A stretch of 7,498 nt of DNA from Chloroflexota bacterium. Its GTDB lineage: Bacteria > Chloroflexota > Dormibacteria > Dormibacterales > Dormibacteraceae. Below, one piece after another: positions 6,411-7,498 of this stretch (its first letter is position 1; the number at the start of each line of letters is the position of its first letter). A program made the position numbers and the translations under genes. Below the pieces are notes generated by a model that ran no database searches, had not been told where the DNA came from, and saw only the letters and a list, made by a program, of their open reading frames with translations. The stretch spans positions 1 through 7,498 of the forward strand of contig DMCH01000012.1 in assembly GCA_003446775.1 (NCBI GenBank), written 5' to 3'.

Positions 6411-7498
6411 GCCGCTGGGCTTCCCTGCGGTGGGCCCGCATGGGTTACGCGGCGGCTACCGGCGCGGGCCTCGGGTCATTGTTCTTCTGGGCCGGTTACT
6501 GGTTCACTTTTGTTCGCGGCAACTTGCAGGGCCCCGACTTCTACTCCTTCTACTCGGGTGCGAAGCTGTACGTCCTCAAGGGTGGCTCGGCGGTCTACGA
6601 CCTGGCGCTGCAGAGGCAATACGAGCTGCAGGTCATCCCCAATTCCCCTGATCGATTCGTCGTCCTTCCGTACTTCCACCCGCCCTACTACACCCTTCTG
6701 ATCGCGCCGCTCGCATTCCTCGATTACCGCACGGCCTATTACGCGATGGCGGCCGTGAATGTCATCCTCCTCGGAGCTCTGATCGTGCTGCTGGTGCGCA
6801 GCAGCGAGCGGATCCACGGGCGCGCAGCGATGGTGGCAGCTGCACTGGTCGGGGGCTTCTTTCCGCTCTTCGTCACGGTGCTGCAGGGCCAGTCGGACCT
6901 GGTTGTGCTGGTCCCGCTCGCGGCCGCCTACACCGCCTGGGCGCGAGGCCGGCCGGGCTGGGCCGGCATCTTCACCGGGCTGGCTCTCGCCAAGCCACAG
7001 CTGCTCCTGCTCGTGCCCGTTCTGTTCATCGCCCGGCGTTCGTGGCGCGCCCTCGCCGGCTTCGGGGCGGTGATTGCCGCCCTGGGAGCCGTCTCTGTGG
7101 CCGGGTTCGGGTTGGGTCCGGTGCTCGGTTACGTGAACGCGGTAGGCCAATGGGCGATCGGGGGATCGCTGCCCACCAACGGCCAGATCGTCTACACCGA
7201 CACCGCGGTCTATTCGCTCCGCAACGTGCTGGAAGCGGTGCCAGGCGGTGGCAAGGGTGTGGCGCTGGGCATTCTGGTCATCCTTCTGGCCCTGGTCGCA
7301 CTGTCCTTGAGCTGGCGCCCCGACAAACCGCGCCTCGACTTCGCCCTCGCCATCGCGGCTTCCCTGGTCTTGAGCCCCCATCAGAACATTCACGACCTGG
7401 CCCTGCTGGTGATTCCTGGATTCGCCCTCGCCGACCTAGCGCTGGCCGGCAAGCTGCGGTGGCCTCGCGTGGCCGCGCTCGTCCTCGTCTTCGCATAT
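6407..7498 (+). CDS. GT87/DUF2029 membrane glycosyltransferase, N-terminal part (cut by right edge)
   Basis: An ATG overlapping the phosphoesterase stop opens 364 codons that continue past the edge. The protein is strongly hydrophobic with many spans and matches the GT87 family (PF09594) of GT-C enzymes, which transfer mannose or other sugars from a polyprenyl-phosphate donor outside the membrane. Visible family features are the first span (13-35) followed by a loop with Asp44 in GPDFYSFYSGAKL, the likely catalytic Asp by analogy with PimE; YDLALQRQYE (64-73); FHPPYYTLLIAPLAFL (90-105); QGQSDLVVLVPLA (160-172); LAKPQLLLLVP (194-204); and SPHQNIHDL (323-331), which matches the C-terminal conserved region. 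Most of the usual 380-450 residues appear to be present, with only the last spans missing. The acceptor is unknown; a cell-envelope glycolipid or polysaccharide is the usual role. The short overlap (ATGA) indicates translational coupling. Confidence 0.88.
   Translation, partial: MSRWASLRWARMGYAAATGAGLGSLFFWAGYWFTFVRGNLQGPDFYSFYSGAKLYVLKGGSAVYDLALQRQYELQVIPNSPDRFVVLPYFHPPYYTLLIAPLAFLDYRTAYYAMAAVNVILLGALIVLLVRSSERIHGRAAMVAAALVGGFFPLFVTVLQGQSDLVVLVPLAAAYTAWARGRPGWAGIFTGLALAKPQLLLLVPVLFIARRSWRALAGFGAVIAALGAVSVAGFGLGPVLGYVNAVGQWAIGGSLPTNGQIVYTDTAVYSLRNVLEAVPGGGKGVALGILVILLALVALSLSWRPDKPRLDFALAIAASLVLSPHQNIHDLALLVIPGFALADLALAGKLRWPRVAALVLVFAY

Noticed and set aside
6476..7393. Long minus-strand frame of 305 codons
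   Set aside because: It lies opposite the GT87 gene. Its product is rich in Gln, Asp, Glu, Arg and His with no recognisable domain, as expected from the antisense of a GC-rich membrane protein gene.

Overview
The window reads as chromosomal DNA from a moderately GC-rich, probably soil-dwelling bacterium. Gene style (non-ATG starts, HD-GYP with a multi-span membrane front end, AI-2E/phosphoesterase/GT87 cluster) would fit Chloroflexota, Dormibacterota or Actinomycetota, but this is a weak inference without a search. I see no rRNA, tRNA, CRISPR array, insertion sequence or phage gene.

Left part (1-1638): a divergent two-component pair. A membrane histidine kinase runs on the minus strand off the left edge. 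It has about seven membrane spans, then an atypical H-box; the ATPase domain lies outside. A complete NarL/LuxR-type response regulator runs on the plus strand. Only 59 bases separate the two starts.

Middle (1639-4500): a roughly 306-base intergenic stretch holds a short hairpin, a perfect 9-bp inverted repeat, a possible 23-residue small ORF and a second inverted repeat. It is followed by an 851-residue protein that is the most unusual item here: a multi-span N-terminal membrane module, an intact HD-GYP cyclic-di-GMP phosphodiesterase domain and a complete 12-span major facilitator transporter in one uninterrupted frame. Its N-terminal membrane module resembles in layout the sensor half of the kinase at the left edge. 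The kinase/regulator pair and the fusion may therefore respond to related cues, one through transcription and the other through c-di-GMP turnover coupled to transport.

Right part (4552-7498): a compact, translationally coupled operon of an AI-2E family membrane protein, a YfcE/MJ0936-like calcineurin-type phosphoesterase and a GT87 (DUF2029) membrane glycosyltransferase that runs off the right edge. Both junctions are 4-base overlaps (TTGA, ATGA). The operon looks more GC-rich than the left half: a sampled 60-base line in the glycosyltransferase is 73% GC, against 53-58% in lines from the kinase, the intergenic region and the fusion. Four of the six main genes appear to start with TTG.
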